64,000 nucleotides of DNA, taken from positions 62,001 through 126,000 of the forward strand of contig JACMLM010000067.1 in NCBI GenBank assembly GCA_014379595.1, given 5' to 3'. This document shows, one piece after another, positions 33,861-42,953 of this stretch. Made by a program: the position numbers and the translations under genes. The DNA comes from Anaerolineales bacterium (GTDB lineage: Bacteria; Chloroflexota; Anaerolineae; Anaerolineales; Villigracilaceae). Each line of letters opens with the position of its first letter. The stretch's first letter is position 1. The notes beneath the pieces are model-generated. The model was given only the letters and a program-made list of their open reading frames with translations, was not told the DNA's origin and did not search any database.

Positions 33861-35237
33861 ATGGATAGTATTAGCAAGAGCAATATGAAATATCACATCT
33901 GGACCGAAGGATGTCAAATGAACGTAGCCGACTCCCAGCGGGTTGGCTCTTCTCTTGAGCATCTTGGCTACACGCTAACCGAAACCATTGAAGAAGCGGA
34001 TATTATTGTTTTAAACACCTGTGTCGTGCGCCAGTCTGCAGAAGATAAGGCGATGGGGCGTGTTACGTCGCTTGCGCCGCTCAAGAAGAAGAATCCTAAT
34101 CTAGTCATTAACTTAATGGGATGCATGGTCGGTGTACGAGGTGCGGAGAAATTGCGCGCGAAACTTCCTTTCGTGGATGTATTCTCCCCACCCTCCGACC
34201 CTGGCCCGTTGATCTCGCATCTCACGCAAGGTGAAATTCATTCGCTTGAAGATTCAGAAACCACGCGTCGTTTTCTGATGATGGATGAAGAACTCATCCT
34301 ACCTATTGCAGAGCAGGGCAAACTAATTAGTGCGCATGTGCCGATTGTTTATGGCTGTTCACATGCCTGCACATTTTGCATTATTCCTTCCAAACGCGGC
34401 GGTGAACGTTCTCGTCCCGTTGGTGATATTGTCGCGGAGATTCGTTCTCTGGCAAGACAAGGCGTAAAAGAAGTTACTTTGCTTGGTCAGATCGTGGATC
34501 GGTATGGAAAAGATATTCCTGACGGCCCCAACCTTGCCAAGCTTCTGCGCATCATTCACGATGTTGAAGGCATTGAGCGCATTCGCTTCTTAACCTCGCA
34601 TCCAAATTATTTTGATGATGATCTTATTCAAGCCATTGCTGAACTACCGCGCGTGATGCCGCACATTGAACTTCCCATCCAAGCCGGGCACGATGAAGTG
34701 TTGGCAAATATGAAACGCGGATATACACAACAGGAATATCGTGACCTTGTGGCAAAAATCCGCGAGCAGATTCCAAATTGCTCCATTGCAACCGACATCA
34801 TCGTTGGATTTCCCGGCGAGACCGAAGAACAGTTCATGGAAACATATCGCGTCTTATCTGACCTGAAACTGGATGTGGCGCATCTGGCACGTTACTCCCT
34901 TCGAGAGGGTACCGTAGCCACACGCCGCATGGATGATAATGTGCCCGAAGAAGACAAACTACGCCGCCTGCACATGCTTGATGATTTGCAGGAACAGATA
35001 GTTGGCGAGATCAATAAAAAATATCTCGGTGAAACTGTAGAAGTTTTATTTGAAGAGAAAGTCAAAGACCGTTGGCGCGGACGTACTCCCACCAACAAAT
35101 TGGTTTTCGTCGAATCAGATGATGATTTAAAAGGCAGGACCATGCCTGTCACTATCACATGGACGGGGCCATGGTCCATGCAGGCAGTACTGGCTGGGGT
35201 TCACTCAATAAAACAACCCGTATTACTGACAATTTAA
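33861..35237 (+). CDS. miaB: tRNA-2-methylthio-N6-dimethylallyladenosine synthase (MiaB-type methylthiotransferase)
   Basis: About 458 residues. Three Cys of the auxiliary cluster lie in EGCQMNVADSQ, LNTCVVRQSAEDKAMG and LMGCMVG. The radical-SAM motif is YGCSHACTFCIIPSKRGGERS (CxxxCxxC), then LLGQIVDRYG, where many MiaB proteins have GQNVNSYG, and TDIIVGFPGETEEQF. A C-terminal TRAM domain is present (~390-455). It adds a methylthio group to i6A37 of tRNAs. Starts at 33852, 33861 and 33885 are all possible; a -10 box at 33846 argues against an earlier one. MtaB or RimO are less likely because of GCQMN and NTCVVR. Confidence 0.92.
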   Translation: MDSISKSNMKYHIWTEGCQMNVADSQRVGSSLEHLGYTLTETIEEADIIVLNTCVVRQSAEDKAMGRVTSLAPLKKKNPNLVINLMGCMVGVRGAEKLRAKLPFVDVFSPPSDPGPLISHLTQGEIHSLEDSETTRRFLMMDEELILPIAEQGKLISAHVPIVYGCSHACTFCIIPSKRGGERSRPVGDIVAEIRSLARQGVKEVTLLGQIVDRYGKDIPDGPNLAKLLRIIHDVEGIERIRFLTSHPNYFDDDLIQAIAELPRVMPHIELPIQAGHDEVLANMKRGYTQQEYRDLVAKIREQIPNCSIATDIIVGFPGETEEQFMETYRVLSDLKLDVAHLARYSLREGTVATRRMDDNVPEEDKLRRLHMLDDLQEQIVGEINKKYLGETVEVLFEEKVKDRWRGRTPTNKLVFVESDDDLKGRTMPVTITWTGPWSMQAVLAGVHSIKQPVLLTI

Positions 35238-35239
35238 CC

Positions 35240-35271
35240 AAATGGACACAGCGGATGCTGTGTCCATTTTT
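35240..35271 (+). terminator. Rho-independent terminator of miaB
   Basis: 13-bp stem AAATGGACACAGC / GCTGTGTCCATTT with loop GGAT and a following T-run, 2 bases after the stop codon. Confidence 0.9.
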
Positions 35272-35330
35272 GTTATATAATCCCCGTCATATTCTTCAAC
35301 GATGCCTGTATGTCTAGCGAGGTTAATGAA

Positions 35331-36563
35331 ATGCTGTATTCGCGTAAATTTGTTTTAAGAGTAGTGGCGGTCATATTGACAGCTGCGATAATTTCGTTGA
35401 ATACACAGCAGGCTCAAGGTCAGGCAGGAATCGCGATAGAAAATCCCAGAGTGACGGTCAACTTTGGGCAGTCAATCACATTTGAAGCCCGCATCCTGTC
35501 TTCGCTCCCCATCACGCAGGCTTCCATTCTTTTTCGCGGCGTGAATGAAGAAGTGACACGCGTGGAAACTCTACAAGTTGCCGAGGATGGCTCAGTAAAT
35601 TTTACGTATGACGCTTCGCTAAATGTGTTTCCTCCATTCAGCTCAATCGTATATTGGTTTCAAGCCACGCTGACAGATAACGTAACATATACCAGCGATG
35701 CGATCAATTTTTCTTATAATGACAATCGTTTTCCCTGGCGCAACACAACCAGAGTAAATGTAACCATCCATTGGTATGCAGGTGATGATGCTTTTGGCGC
35801 AGCCGCATTGGATGCCGCTGGTGCCGGCATGTTGGCAATGCGCGAGTTCATTCCCATCTCGCTTACCGAACCAATTAATATTTATATTTATTCCAACGCA
35901 CCTGATTTGCAAAATACATTATTCCTCGGCGGTGAAGATTGGGCAGGCGGACATGCCAGCCCTGACCTTGGTGTTGCATTGGTTGCCATTGCGCCGGGTA
36001 CGAGTCAATTCACTGAAATGGAAACAAAGATCCCGCATGAGCTTACACATATCATGATGTATCGCGCACTCGGTGATAAATATGCAACTCAGCCCATCTG
36101 GCTGCTGGAAGGCATTGCTGCCATGGTAGAGCTTTATCCGAATCCAGAGTATGCACGTGCGCTTGATATTGCGAGCGGAAATGATTCACTGCTCGCCTTC
36201 GAAGACTTATGCGCCTCTTTCCCCGCCGATGCAGGCAACGCCTTTCTGGCATATGCTCAATCTCAATCATTCGTTACCTACATCCGCGATACATATGGGA
36301 CCTCAGGATTGACAAGATTAACGAATGCCTACAGTGATGGATTCAATTGTGAGCTTGGTGCCACAAATGCGCTCGGCACTCCGCTCAGTCAATTGGATTC
36401 ACGCTGGCGCGAAAGTGTATTAGGACAAAATATCACCGGCGTGGCCGCTCGCAATCTTTCACCATTTATATTACTTATGGCATTAGTGCTCGTCGTGCCT
36501 TTGTGGGGGGCTATTGATATATTGCGTCAAAGGAGGAAGCGTCGTGGAAAGCAACCCCAATGA
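35331..36563 (+). CDS. Secreted, membrane-anchored HExxH peptidase (peptidase MA-like)
   Basis: About 410 residues. A signal peptide (RKFVLRVVAVILTAAIISLN, cleaved after QAQG or similar) leads to a beta-rich domain (~30-145). A gluzincin domain follows with IPHELTHIMMYRAL (HExxH) and the third ligand probably the Glu of WLLEGIAAMVELY. A C-terminal helix (FILLMALVLVVPLWGAIDIL) and a basic tail anchor it. It is thus an extracytoplasmic metalloprotease of the MA clan. I choose the ATG at 35331 with GAGG 8 bases upstream over an earlier one at 35310; TATAAT occurs at 35275-35280. The acylphosphatase start lies inside its 3' end. Confidence 0.82.
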   Translation: MLYSRKFVLRVVAVILTAAIISLNTQQAQGQAGIAIENPRVTVNFGQSITFEARILSSLPITQASILFRGVNEEVTRVETLQVAEDGSVNFTYDASLNVFPPFSSIVYWFQATLTDNVTYTSDAINFSYNDNRFPWRNTTRVNVTIHWYAGDDAFGAAALDAAGAGMLAMREFIPISLTEPINIYIYSNAPDLQNTLFLGGEDWAGGHASPDLGVALVAIAPGTSQFTEMETKIPHELTHIMMYRALGDKYATQPIWLLEGIAAMVELYPNPEYARALDIASGNDSLLAFEDLCASFPADAGNAFLAYAQSQSFVTYIRDTYGTSGLTRLTNAYSDGFNCELGATNALGTPLSQLDSRWRESVLGQNITGVAARNLSPFILLMALVLVVPLWGAIDILRQRRKRRGKQPQ

Positions 36564-36846
36564 TGAAGTGATACGTGTGCATATATGGGTAAAAGGGCGC
36601 GTGCAAAATGTGGGTTTTCGCGCACATGTCGAATATCACGCGCTGCAAATAGGAGTGCTCGGATGGGTACGTAATATCGGCTCAGATACCGTTGAAACAG
36701 TTGCTGAAGGCACACGCACACAAATTGCTGAATTTATTAAATCTGTAAAACAAGGTCCACGGGCATCGCATGTGGATGAAGCGCGTATGGAATTTGAACC
36801 TCTTACAGGACAGCTAACCGGATTTGATGTAAAGAAAAGTATGTAA
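36544..36846 (+). CDS. acyP: Acylphosphatase
   Basis: 100 residues from a GTG start. IWVKGRVQNVGFRAHVEYHA holds the catalytic Arg in the GRVQGVxFR motif (Asn replaces the second Gly) and GWVRNIGSDTVE the catalytic Asn. It hydrolyses acyl phosphates such as acetyl or carbamoyl phosphate. A strong AGGAGG at 36531-36536, 7 bases before the GTG, fixes the start and lies within the 3' end of the peptidase gene (20-base overlap), so the two are translationally coupled. Confidence 0.92.
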   Translation: MESNPNDEVIRVHIWVKGRVQNVGFRAHVEYHALQIGVLGWVRNIGSDTVETVAEGTRTQIAEFIKSVKQGPRASHVDEARMEFEPLTGQLTGFDVKKSM

Positions 36847-36851
36847 GTTTT

Positions 36852-37559
36852 TTATGTAAACCCCAATCCGCGCTCTTTCAATGAAACCCATTTCCCCTGA
36901 CCGATCACCAAATGATCGAGTACATCCACATCCAATAATTTACCTGCCTGTGTGATCGCCCGTGTCACAGCCACATCATCAGGGCTGGGCGTTGGGTCAC
37001 CACTTGGATGATTGTGTACCACGATCAAAGCTGAAGCATTTGTACGAATTGCTTCTTTGAACAACTCCCCCACTCTCACTTGTGAAGAATTGACCGAGCC
37101 TTTATAGACTTCAACAATTTCCAAAACCCGATTCCTTCTATCAAGCAAAATAACACGCAAATGCTCCTGTTCCAATGCAGACATTTCATACTGTACGAGC
37201 GCGGCAGCATCTCCTGGACTGTTTATAGCCAGCTTCTCTTCAGGTGCTTCAACAGTCAGCCTTCTTCCCAATTCAATCGCAGCTTTGATTTGGGCTGCTT
37301 TGGCTTCGCCAATCCCATGTTGTTCGATCAATTCTTTAATAGGCGCTCGATGTAAACCACCCAACCCGCCATATTTTTGCAATAAGCGCTGACCTACTTC
37401 CACTGCATTTTCGCCCGGCACACCAACACGCAATAAAATGGCGATCAGCTCAGCATTGGTTAATGCTTGTGGGCCGAGAGTTGCCAGCCGCTCACGCGGG
37501 CGCTCTGATTCATGCAAGTCCGCAATACGGTATACAGGTTTGGAATTAGGTTCAGTCAT
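36852..37559 (-). CDS. radC: RadC-family JAMM protein
   Basis: 235 residues. An N-terminal helix-hairpin-helix region (~30-110, with [20 protein letters not shown]) is followed by the JAMM metalloprotease-like domain with [16 protein letters not shown] (HxH and D ligands) and an upstream Glu in ELFKEA. The name comes from a DNA-repair phenotype later assigned to another gene, so the real role is unresolved. It is convergent with the acylphosphatase gene (5-base gap) and is separated from its upstream neighbour by a terminator. Confidence 0.92.
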   Translation of the reverse strand: MTEPNSKPVYRIADLHESERPRERLATLGPQALTNAELIAILLRVGVPGENAVEVGQRLLQKYGGLGGLHRAPIKELIEQHGIGEAKAAQIKAAIELGRRLTVEAPEEKLAINSPGDAAALVQYEMSALEQEHLRVILLDRRNRVLEIVEVYKGSVNSSQVRVGELFKEAIRTNASALIVVHNHPSGDPTPSPDDVAVTRAITQAGKLLDVDVLDHLVIGQGKWVSLKERGLGFT

Positions 37560-37615
37560 GGCTTATGCCCTCATTTGGGATTTATCAATTTTACAACAAT
37601 AAACCTAATTAAACA

Positions 37616-37648
37616 AAAAAAGAGACCGATTTAATCGGTCTCTTTTTT
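37616..37648 (-). terminator. Rho-independent terminator
   Basis: 15-bp stem AAAAAAGAGACCGAT / ATCGGTCTCTTTTTT with loop TTA. Directly follows the stop of the Thr/Pro-rich protein gene on the minus strand. Confidence 0.9.
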
Positions 37649-37650
37649 GT

Positions 37651-38715
37651 TTATGGCGTTGGTGCCACTTCTGTTACTTCAACTGAGTCAATTTGTGATC
37701 CATCAGGTGCTCCACTAAGCGGAGAGATAACTACAATGTAATCATAACTTCCCGCAGGTGGTGCACTCGGTGCATTATCTACATCGATCAAAATACCTGT
37801 TCCGCCAGTAGAATCTGGGTGCAGGTCTGTGGCGGGAATAACTCGGTTATCACATTCCGGTGGCGAAGAGGTGCAAGCTAGATCTGCTGGTAAGTCGTTT
37901 GTATCAACATTCGTGTTTGTATCACGATTGTTATCTCCCCAATTGAAAACTTCGTAAAATATACTTCCATCGGCCAATTGTGAAATACCAAGGACAACAC
38001 TGTCCATTAGAACATTGCCGCCACCAGTATCACTTTCGTAATAAACAAAATCATAATTCGTTTCAGAACTACCTGTAACTACAATGGGGCGACCGCTTAT
38101 ATTTAAAATAATATAAGTACCAGGAGCAATACTACCAACATCTCCATCGGGTGTTCCAATTTCAATTTCTGCAGGTGGAGGCGCTATCGTTAGAGAAGGG
38201 TCGATGGTTGACTCAATTGGTGGTAACGGAGTTGCAGTCCCTGTTGCAGTAACAATAATAGTAGGTGTAGGCGTATCGTCCTCATCTGGTGGTTTCTTTG
38301 TAGGAGTAGCAGATGGAACTGTAGTCACTACCGTTGGAGAAGGAGTCACTGGAGTAGTTGCAGTTTCTGTAATTGTTGGAGAAGCTGTAGGTGAACTTGT
38401 CGGAGATGGGGTGGCAGTTGGCTCGAACACAATAAAAGGAGGAAATACAATATCATCACCAGAACCAGAATTAGGTGTAAGGAATGTATCAAACCAGCCC
38501 AGCGGTGTAAGTATCTCCGGTAATACTGGTACAAGACCAGCTTGTTGCTTAGGAGCAGTGGCAGGGTCCAGATTGGATTGCATCCCCGCGTTTATACTCC
38601 ACTCTGGCACGATACGAATCGCGATTTGTCCTGCAATCAGCATGAAAATGATGCCAATCGGGATGATGAAAATAAGCAAAGTCCAATCACGCCGCTCACG
38701 AGTTGTTATTTTCAT
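37651..38715 (-). CDS. Membrane-anchored Thr/Pro-rich surface protein of unknown function
   Basis: 354 residues, not a family I recognise. A single helix near the N-terminus (TLLIFIIPIGIIFMLIAGQI) is preceded by a basic cytoplasmic start. A low-complexity linker (~95-170) of Thr, Pro, Ser and Ala, with units like TATPSPTSSPTASPT, follows. A C-terminal domain (~185-350) rich in Gly, Asp and Ser could be beta-structured, with NWGDNNRDTNTNVDTNDLPA looking like a Ca-binding or dockerin-like Asp-rich stretch. Its ATG overlaps the kinase stop (ATGA), so the two are coupled; it may be the kinase's target or its ligand-sensing partner. That link is inference from position only. Confidence 0.6.
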   Translation of the reverse strand: MKITTRERRDWTLLIFIIPIGIIFMLIAGQIAIRIVPEWSINAGMQSNLDPATAPKQQAGLVPVLPEILTPLGWFDTFLTPNSGSGDDIVFPPFIVFEPTATPSPTSSPTASPTITETATTPVTPSPTVVTTVPSATPTKKPPDEDDTPTPTIIVTATGTATPLPPIESTIDPSLTIAPPPAEIEIGTPDGDVGSIAPGTYIILNISGRPIVVTGSSETNYDFVYYESDTGGGNVLMDSVVLGISQLADGSIFYEVFNWGDNNRDTNTNVDTNDLPADLACTSSPPECDNRVIPATDLHPDSTGGTGILIDVDNAPSAPPAGSYDYIVVISPLSGAPDGSQIDSVEVTEVAPTP

Positions 38716-40592
38716 GATTCTTTCTCCACTACTTTTTCCGCAGGCAGGGAAACAAAGAACTTGCTGCCCGGATTAGTCTGTTCATTATAGCCTACACTCT
38801 CCACCCAAATATGGCCCCCATGGGCTTCTACAATACCACGAGCAATGGCAAGCCCAAGCCCGGGTCCACCGCCTTTGAATTTTGTCTTCCCGGAAGAGTG
38901 TAAAAGTACTTCCCCGGTTTGATTAAATTTCTCGAAAATCGTACTTTTTGAGCCAGCGTCAATGCCAATGCCGGTATCGCGGACGGTGACTTCCACTCTT
39001 GGTGGTTCAGTGCCATTCAAATATTGTCCACTGACAGTTATCGAGCCGCCATCTGGAGTAAATTTAATGGCATTCATAATCAAATGGTAGAAGACCTTTT
39101 GAAGCAAATCAGGATCAGCCGGAATAATAGGTAGTTTATCCAGTCCATTTGTGTCAAATTTTATTTTTCGTTCTTTAAACGCTTCTGTAAATCCCTTCTG
39201 CACTTTTTTAATAAGCTGGTCGATCTGCAAGCCTGTCTTCCTTAAGAATAAAGCATTGCTGTCAATGCGGGAAACATCCAACATACTATCTACAATATCA
39301 TTCATGCGTTCCGAGCCTTCCAGGATACCTTCTGCCAATTTCTTTAATTGGGAATTATTTTTAGTATCCTGTTCCAGCATTTGTGAGTACCCCATAATTA
39401 GCGTAAGCGGAGTGCGTAATTCGTGAGCTGATATCTGGATGAAATTAGTTTTCGTCTTATCGATTTTTTGCAGGGTTTCATTCATCTGTTCTAATTCGTT
39501 CGTCCGTTCCTGCAAGCGTCTGGTCATCTCGTCAAAATTATTAGCAAGTGTACCAATTTCATCATTGCTTTGAATACCTGTCCGTTGATCAAGATTGCCA
39601 CCTGCAATCACCTTTGAGGTATTTACAAGAGAATATATTGGCTTGGTAATGACCAGTGAAACAAAAAAACCAATTACAATCACGACCAGAAAAACAAAGG
39701 TAAATAAGACAATATAGGTTGTTCGGCTATCCAACCCGGATTGAATGACAAAATCCAGGGGCAATACTACGGCAAACACACCAATACGATCACTCCCCAC
39801 CTGCAAAGGACCGCGTGCAAGGCTGTACATGCGTCCATCTAGCGGAAAGTTATTTCCTGTTACAAGGTCACTCGAAGCGATGATTTTTCTAAATTCATCT
39901 TGTGAGATCGAAACAACTTTCAATGTATCCTGATCAGCTGCGCCCAAGGTAGTACCAACAGCTTGTCCATTACCACCATAAATAATGATATCTGCAAGGG
40001 ATGTGCTTTTTAAGAATGGGAGAATATTTCGAATGGAAGTACCAATGACGACTACACCAGAAAACCTGCCATTAGAAGATACAGGAATGGATGTATAGTA
40101 ATAAGTTCCATCGTTCACCAAATTAACACCCAAGGCACGGTGGGGTGCTTCCTGTGCATTTCTGTTGGTTAAAAATGGGACAACAATTGGAGAGCTGGAC
40201 GCGCCTGTATTTTCCAGAACTCGTTCCAATTCGCCATTTTCATTCACAATCAAATGAACAAGTTCATTTCCCTGAGGTGAGATCAATATCAAGTTTTCAA
40301 CGCCAAGCCCAGAAATGACGGGAGCCGCCAAGACCAACGCGGCGTCGCTATCTTCATTTGCAAGGGCATCTGCCATACCAGTTGTAAAAGCGATAATGCG
40401 CGCAGTTTCAACATGCGTAACTTCCTGCCGCACAAAATTATCTGAAACCACCCTCCCGGCTTCCAATAATTGATTGGTAAGCCGTTCACGCATTGTATTC
40501 GCTACAAGACGCGTGACCACATAGACCCCGATCACAGAAACGACCACGGTCAACAAGAGGTATGGCAAGATAACTTTAAGACGAATACTCAT
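38712..40592 (-). CDS. Membrane sensor histidine kinase (dCACHE-HAMP-HisKA-HATPase)
   Basis: 626 residues. A first helix (ILPYLLLTVVVSVIGVYVVT) and a second (IVLFTFVFLVVIVIGFFVSL, ~292-312) enclose an extracytoplasmic sensor of about 260 residues, probably a double CACHE domain. HAMP follows (~315-365), then HisKA with SAHELRTPLTLIMGY (phosphoacceptor His) and HATPase with HLIMNAIKFTPDGG, DTGIGI and GPGLGLAIARGIVEAHGG. It autophosphorylates in response to an unknown external signal. No response regulator lies next to it; instead its stop overlaps the start of the Thr/Pro-rich protein. A gap of 149 bases upstream (40593-40741) shows no other gene. Confidence 0.9.
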   Translation of the reverse strand: MSIRLKVILPYLLLTVVVSVIGVYVVTRLVANTMRERLTNQLLEAGRVVSDNFVRQEVTHVETARIIAFTTGMADALANEDSDAALVLAAPVISGLGVENLILISPQGNELVHLIVNENGELERVLENTGASSSPIVVPFLTNRNAQEAPHRALGVNLVNDGTYYYTSIPVSSNGRFSGVVVIGTSIRNILPFLKSTSLADIIIYGGNGQAVGTTLGAADQDTLKVVSISQDEFRKIIASSDLVTGNNFPLDGRMYSLARGPLQVGSDRIGVFAVVLPLDFVIQSGLDSRTTYIVLFTFVFLVVIVIGFFVSLVITKPIYSLVNTSKVIAGGNLDQRTGIQSNDEIGTLANNFDEMTRRLQERTNELEQMNETLQKIDKTKTNFIQISAHELRTPLTLIMGYSQMLEQDTKNNSQLKKLAEGILEGSERMNDIVDSMLDVSRIDSNALFLRKTGLQIDQLIKKVQKGFTEAFKERKIKFDTNGLDKLPIIPADPDLLQKVFYHLIMNAIKFTPDGGSITVSGQYLNGTEPPRVEVTVRDTGIGIDAGSKSTIFEKFNQTGEVLLHSSGKTKFKGGGPGLGLAIARGIVEAHGGHIWVESVGYNEQTNPGSKFFVSLPAEKVVEKES

Positions 40593-40741
40593 AGCAAAGC
40601 CCTCTGCGCGCTAATGCACAAAGGTGTCCGCTTCTATTATACGAACTTAATGGGTAATAATCCACCCTAAAAAAATGCAAGATTATTGCAATGTGAATTT
40701 GACATTTTCGGTTTGTTTGGGTAAATAGGCAGAAAACGAGG

Positions 40742-41182
40742 CTACAATGGCTTCACAAAATGGACTAATCGCTCAACTTCAGCATATCCCAGCTTTGTAT
40801 GAGCGCGAATACTCGTTTCATTATCCAACCAGGTATCTGAACCCATTTCAGTACAGCCTTTTTCGCGTGCCCAATTTTCGGCAGAATTTGTTAAAACACC
40901 CGCCACGCCGCTGCCTCGAAAATCTTCATAGACAAACCAGGCTTCAATATAGCCCACGGGACTTGTCTCACAGCCTTCGCCGTATTCTCTTAAGCTTGCC
41001 TCGATCATCCCTACCGGCTTGTCTTCGACTAATGCAAAGAACACTATGTCGTTATCACTTCCAAGAATTTCATCCAGATCAAAATCCAAATATTCGTCTG
41101 GAGCTTCGGGCCAGATGCTCTTCCGCATCCTGAACCATTCACCCTTATCTTCATGTGCTGCGCGGCGAATTGTAATTTCCAT
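40742..41182 (-). CDS. GNAT acetyltransferase, aminoglycoside 6'-N-acetyltransferase-like
   Basis: 146 residues. VGYIEAWFVYEDFRGSGVAG is the acetyl-CoA binding motif A. The overall layout (an early EWFRMRKSIWP, then IEASLREYGEGCETSPVGYI, AENWAREKGCTEMGSDTWLD and HTKLGYAEVERLVHF) follows the AAC(6')-I enzymes, particularly in ASLR-GCE-SPV and the SDT motif. Enzymes like these acetylate the 6' amine of kanamycin-type drugs, but many chromosomal relatives act on other amines. Resistance is therefore possible rather than shown. Its start is 17 bases after the prs stop. Confidence 0.75.
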   Translation of the reverse strand: MEITIRRAAHEDKGEWFRMRKSIWPEAPDEYLDFDLDEILGSDNDIVFFALVEDKPVGMIEASLREYGEGCETSPVGYIEAWFVYEDFRGSGVAGVLTNSAENWAREKGCTEMGSDTWLDNETSIRAHTKLGYAEVERLVHFVKPL

Positions 41183-41199
41183 ATAACTCCTATAAAAAT

Positions 41200-42174
41200 T
41201 TATTCGCCGAAAACAAACAAATCACTAAGTGACTCGCGGTTAATGTTATGGCGAATGGCATCTGCAAAGACTGTCGCAACGGAAAGTACAGTGAGCTTTG
41301 GGTGTATTTTCTCAGGGGGAATATGGACAGTATCAGTTGTGATGATCTCACTGATTTGAGGGATAGCAGTCAGCCTCCCAAGTCCGCCGCGACTGAAGAC
41401 TCCATGGGTGCAGATAACCTGAATATCCTCAATACCTTCTTCGATCAATAATCGAGTCAATTCAAGTATTGATCCACCAGTAGCAATTTCATCATCATAG
41501 ATCAGAGCGCGTTTATGCCCACGGACCTGGCTCCCTACCAAGCCGCTGATAATAACTTCTGAATCCGAGATGCGTTCTTTATTCCCGGCAGCAACAGGTA
41601 AACCCAGAGTCTTTGCAAAACGCGCCGCAGATTTGGCTTGACCCATATCAGGCGCTACCATGATTGCCCCGGTCAAATCTTTCTGCGAAAGGTATTCCTT
41701 GAAAACCACGCGGCTGCTCAACGGATCAGTGGGAATACCAAAGAAGCCGTGGACTTGAGGCGAATGAAACATCATACTCATTACATGAGTAGCTCCAGCG
41801 GTTTTCAACAGGTCTGCGACCAAACGGGCTGTGATGGATATACGCGGTGCATCTTTTTTATCTGAGCGGCCAAAGGAATAGTACGGGATGATGGCATGTA
41901 TCTCAGATGCGGCCGCCCCGCGCGCAATATCGATCATCATCAACAATTCCATCAAGTGATCGTTAACTGGTTGCGAAAGCGATTGCACAATATACACGCG
42001 CCGGTAACGCACACTGGCACTCAGCTGAATATAAAGATTGTCATTACTAAAGCGTGTGATGTGAGTACCATCCAACGGCACACCTAACTTGGAAGCAATA
42101 TTCTCTGCCAGTTGCGGATTTGAGCTGCCACTGAAAAAACGGACCTCACCTGCCGAGATTGGGACATTGGTCAT
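41200..42174 (-). CDS. prs: Ribose-phosphate pyrophosphokinase
   Basis: 324 residues. FFSGSSNPQLAENIASKLG, IPYYSFGRSDKKDAPRISIT (with the flexible-loop Lys/Arg and pyrophosphate contacts) and RALIYDDEIATGGS for the ribose-phosphate loop identify PRPP synthase. The last motif differs from the usual VDDMIDTGGT (Ile-Asp replaced by Ile-Ala). It makes PRPP from ribose 5-phosphate and ATP for nucleotide, His and Trp biosynthesis. It is longer than E. coli Prs by about 10 residues. It has a 35-base gap to the methyltransferase-like gene upstream. If the loop change matters, it could be a divergent paralogue; a second prs elsewhere in the genome would bear on this. Confidence 0.85.
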   Translation of the reverse strand: MTNVPISAGEVRFFSGSSNPQLAENIASKLGVPLDGTHITRFSNDNLYIQLSASVRYRRVYIVQSLSQPVNDHLMELLMMIDIARGAAASEIHAIIPYYSFGRSDKKDAPRISITARLVADLLKTAGATHVMSMMFHSPQVHGFFGIPTDPLSSRVVFKEYLSQKDLTGAIMVAPDMGQAKSAARFAKTLGLPVAAGNKERISDSEVIISGLVGSQVRGHKRALIYDDEIATGGSILELTRLLIEEGIEDIQVICTHGVFSRGGLGRLTAIPQISEIITTDTVHIPPEKIHPKLTVLSVATVFADAIRHNINRESLSDLFVFGE

Positions 42175-42209
42175 TTTGCCCTCATTTTCTGAAAAGAATT
42201 ATCATCCAT

Positions 42210-42689
42210 TTAACTCACTTTATTTATACGAGGTATCCAACGCGGCACTCTCTGACTGTATTCATCATAAGATGCACCAAATGTATTTTTCAATATAGGT
42301 TCTTCAATAAACACAACCAGAACATAAAAAGCAAGGAAGAACAATAAAAAATATAGCATTATAAGGGGAGATGCAAACCACAGAATATATCCAAGTTGGA
42401 TAAGCAGCGCACCTACATAAATTGGATTACGAACATAACGATACAACCCATTGATAACCAATTCTTTTGGAGGGTCAACGTGAGCAGGAGTGCCCCGTCC
42501 CTTATTGATGAAATCCATTGAACACCAAATGATCGTTAATATACCCATAACCCAAAACGGAAAAGCAACATAACGAAACAGGCCAAAGTCAAAGTAGGGT
42601 TTGTCAATGGAAGCGAGTTGATAAGGAAAATAAAACGTGAAGAAGCCGTGCATGATCCCCATATAAAGAAAAGTTTTAAGTGTGTTCAT
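42210..42689 (-). CDS. Isoprenylcysteine carboxyl methyltransferase-like membrane protein
   Basis: 159 residues with four or five hydrophobic segments. LVINGLYRYVRNPIYVGALL is the cofactor-binding core (RxxRNPxY) and VFIEEPILKNTFGASYDEY with RVPRWIP the C-terminal motif of the ICMT/PEMT-type family. Bacterial members methylate unknown lipid-like or protein targets in the membrane using SAM. It precedes two small genes on the same strand upstream (gaps 18-36 bases), so they form a small operon with prs. Confidence 0.82.
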   Translation of the reverse strand: MNTLKTFLYMGIMHGFFTFYFPYQLASIDKPYFDFGLFRYVAFPFWVMGILTIIWCSMDFINKGRGTPAHVDPPKELVINGLYRYVRNPIYVGALLIQLGYILWFASPLIMLYFLLFFLAFYVLVVFIEEPILKNTFGASYDEYSQRVPRWIPRINKVS

Positions 42690-42707
42690 ATATTCGCAAA
42701 TGAAATT

Positions 42708-42917
42708 CTATTCATTCTCGGGTTTTGACAGAAAATATGCAAACACAATGATGCCGCTAAAAAATAATAAGGCGCCTATCAAACCAAGAACCCAACGCGG
42801 AATATCTAAATCCACAGGCAGAATATTAAAATAAATCAGGAGAGCAACGGCTCCGAGAATGCTATCCATTGCGCCCGAGATCATAAAAATAACTCGCTTT
42901 GAAATTTTATTTTCCAT
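42708..42917 (-). CDS. Small two-helix membrane protein, unknown
   Basis: About 69 residues from the ATG at 42917, with AGAGG about 9 bases before it. Two hydrophobic helices (VIFMISGAMDSILGAVALLI and WVLGLIGALLFFSGIIVFAY) are separated by a short polar loop NILPVDLDIP. I recognise no family. It sits between the ICMT-like gene and the 83-residue gene, likely in the same transcript. Confidence 0.55.
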   Translation of the reverse strand: MENKISKRVIFMISGAMDSILGAVALLIYFNILPVDLDIPRWVLGLIGALLFFSGIIVFAYFLSKPENE

Positions 42918-42953
42918 CTTATGATCCTCTCTCACCCAATCTAGTAGTAAGGG

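Noticed and set aside
38204-38776. A 190-codon plus-strand frame rich in Gly and Val
   Set aside because: It lies opposite the Thr/Pro low-complexity linker of the surface-protein gene; the composition is a by-product of that repeat, and it has no ribosome site.
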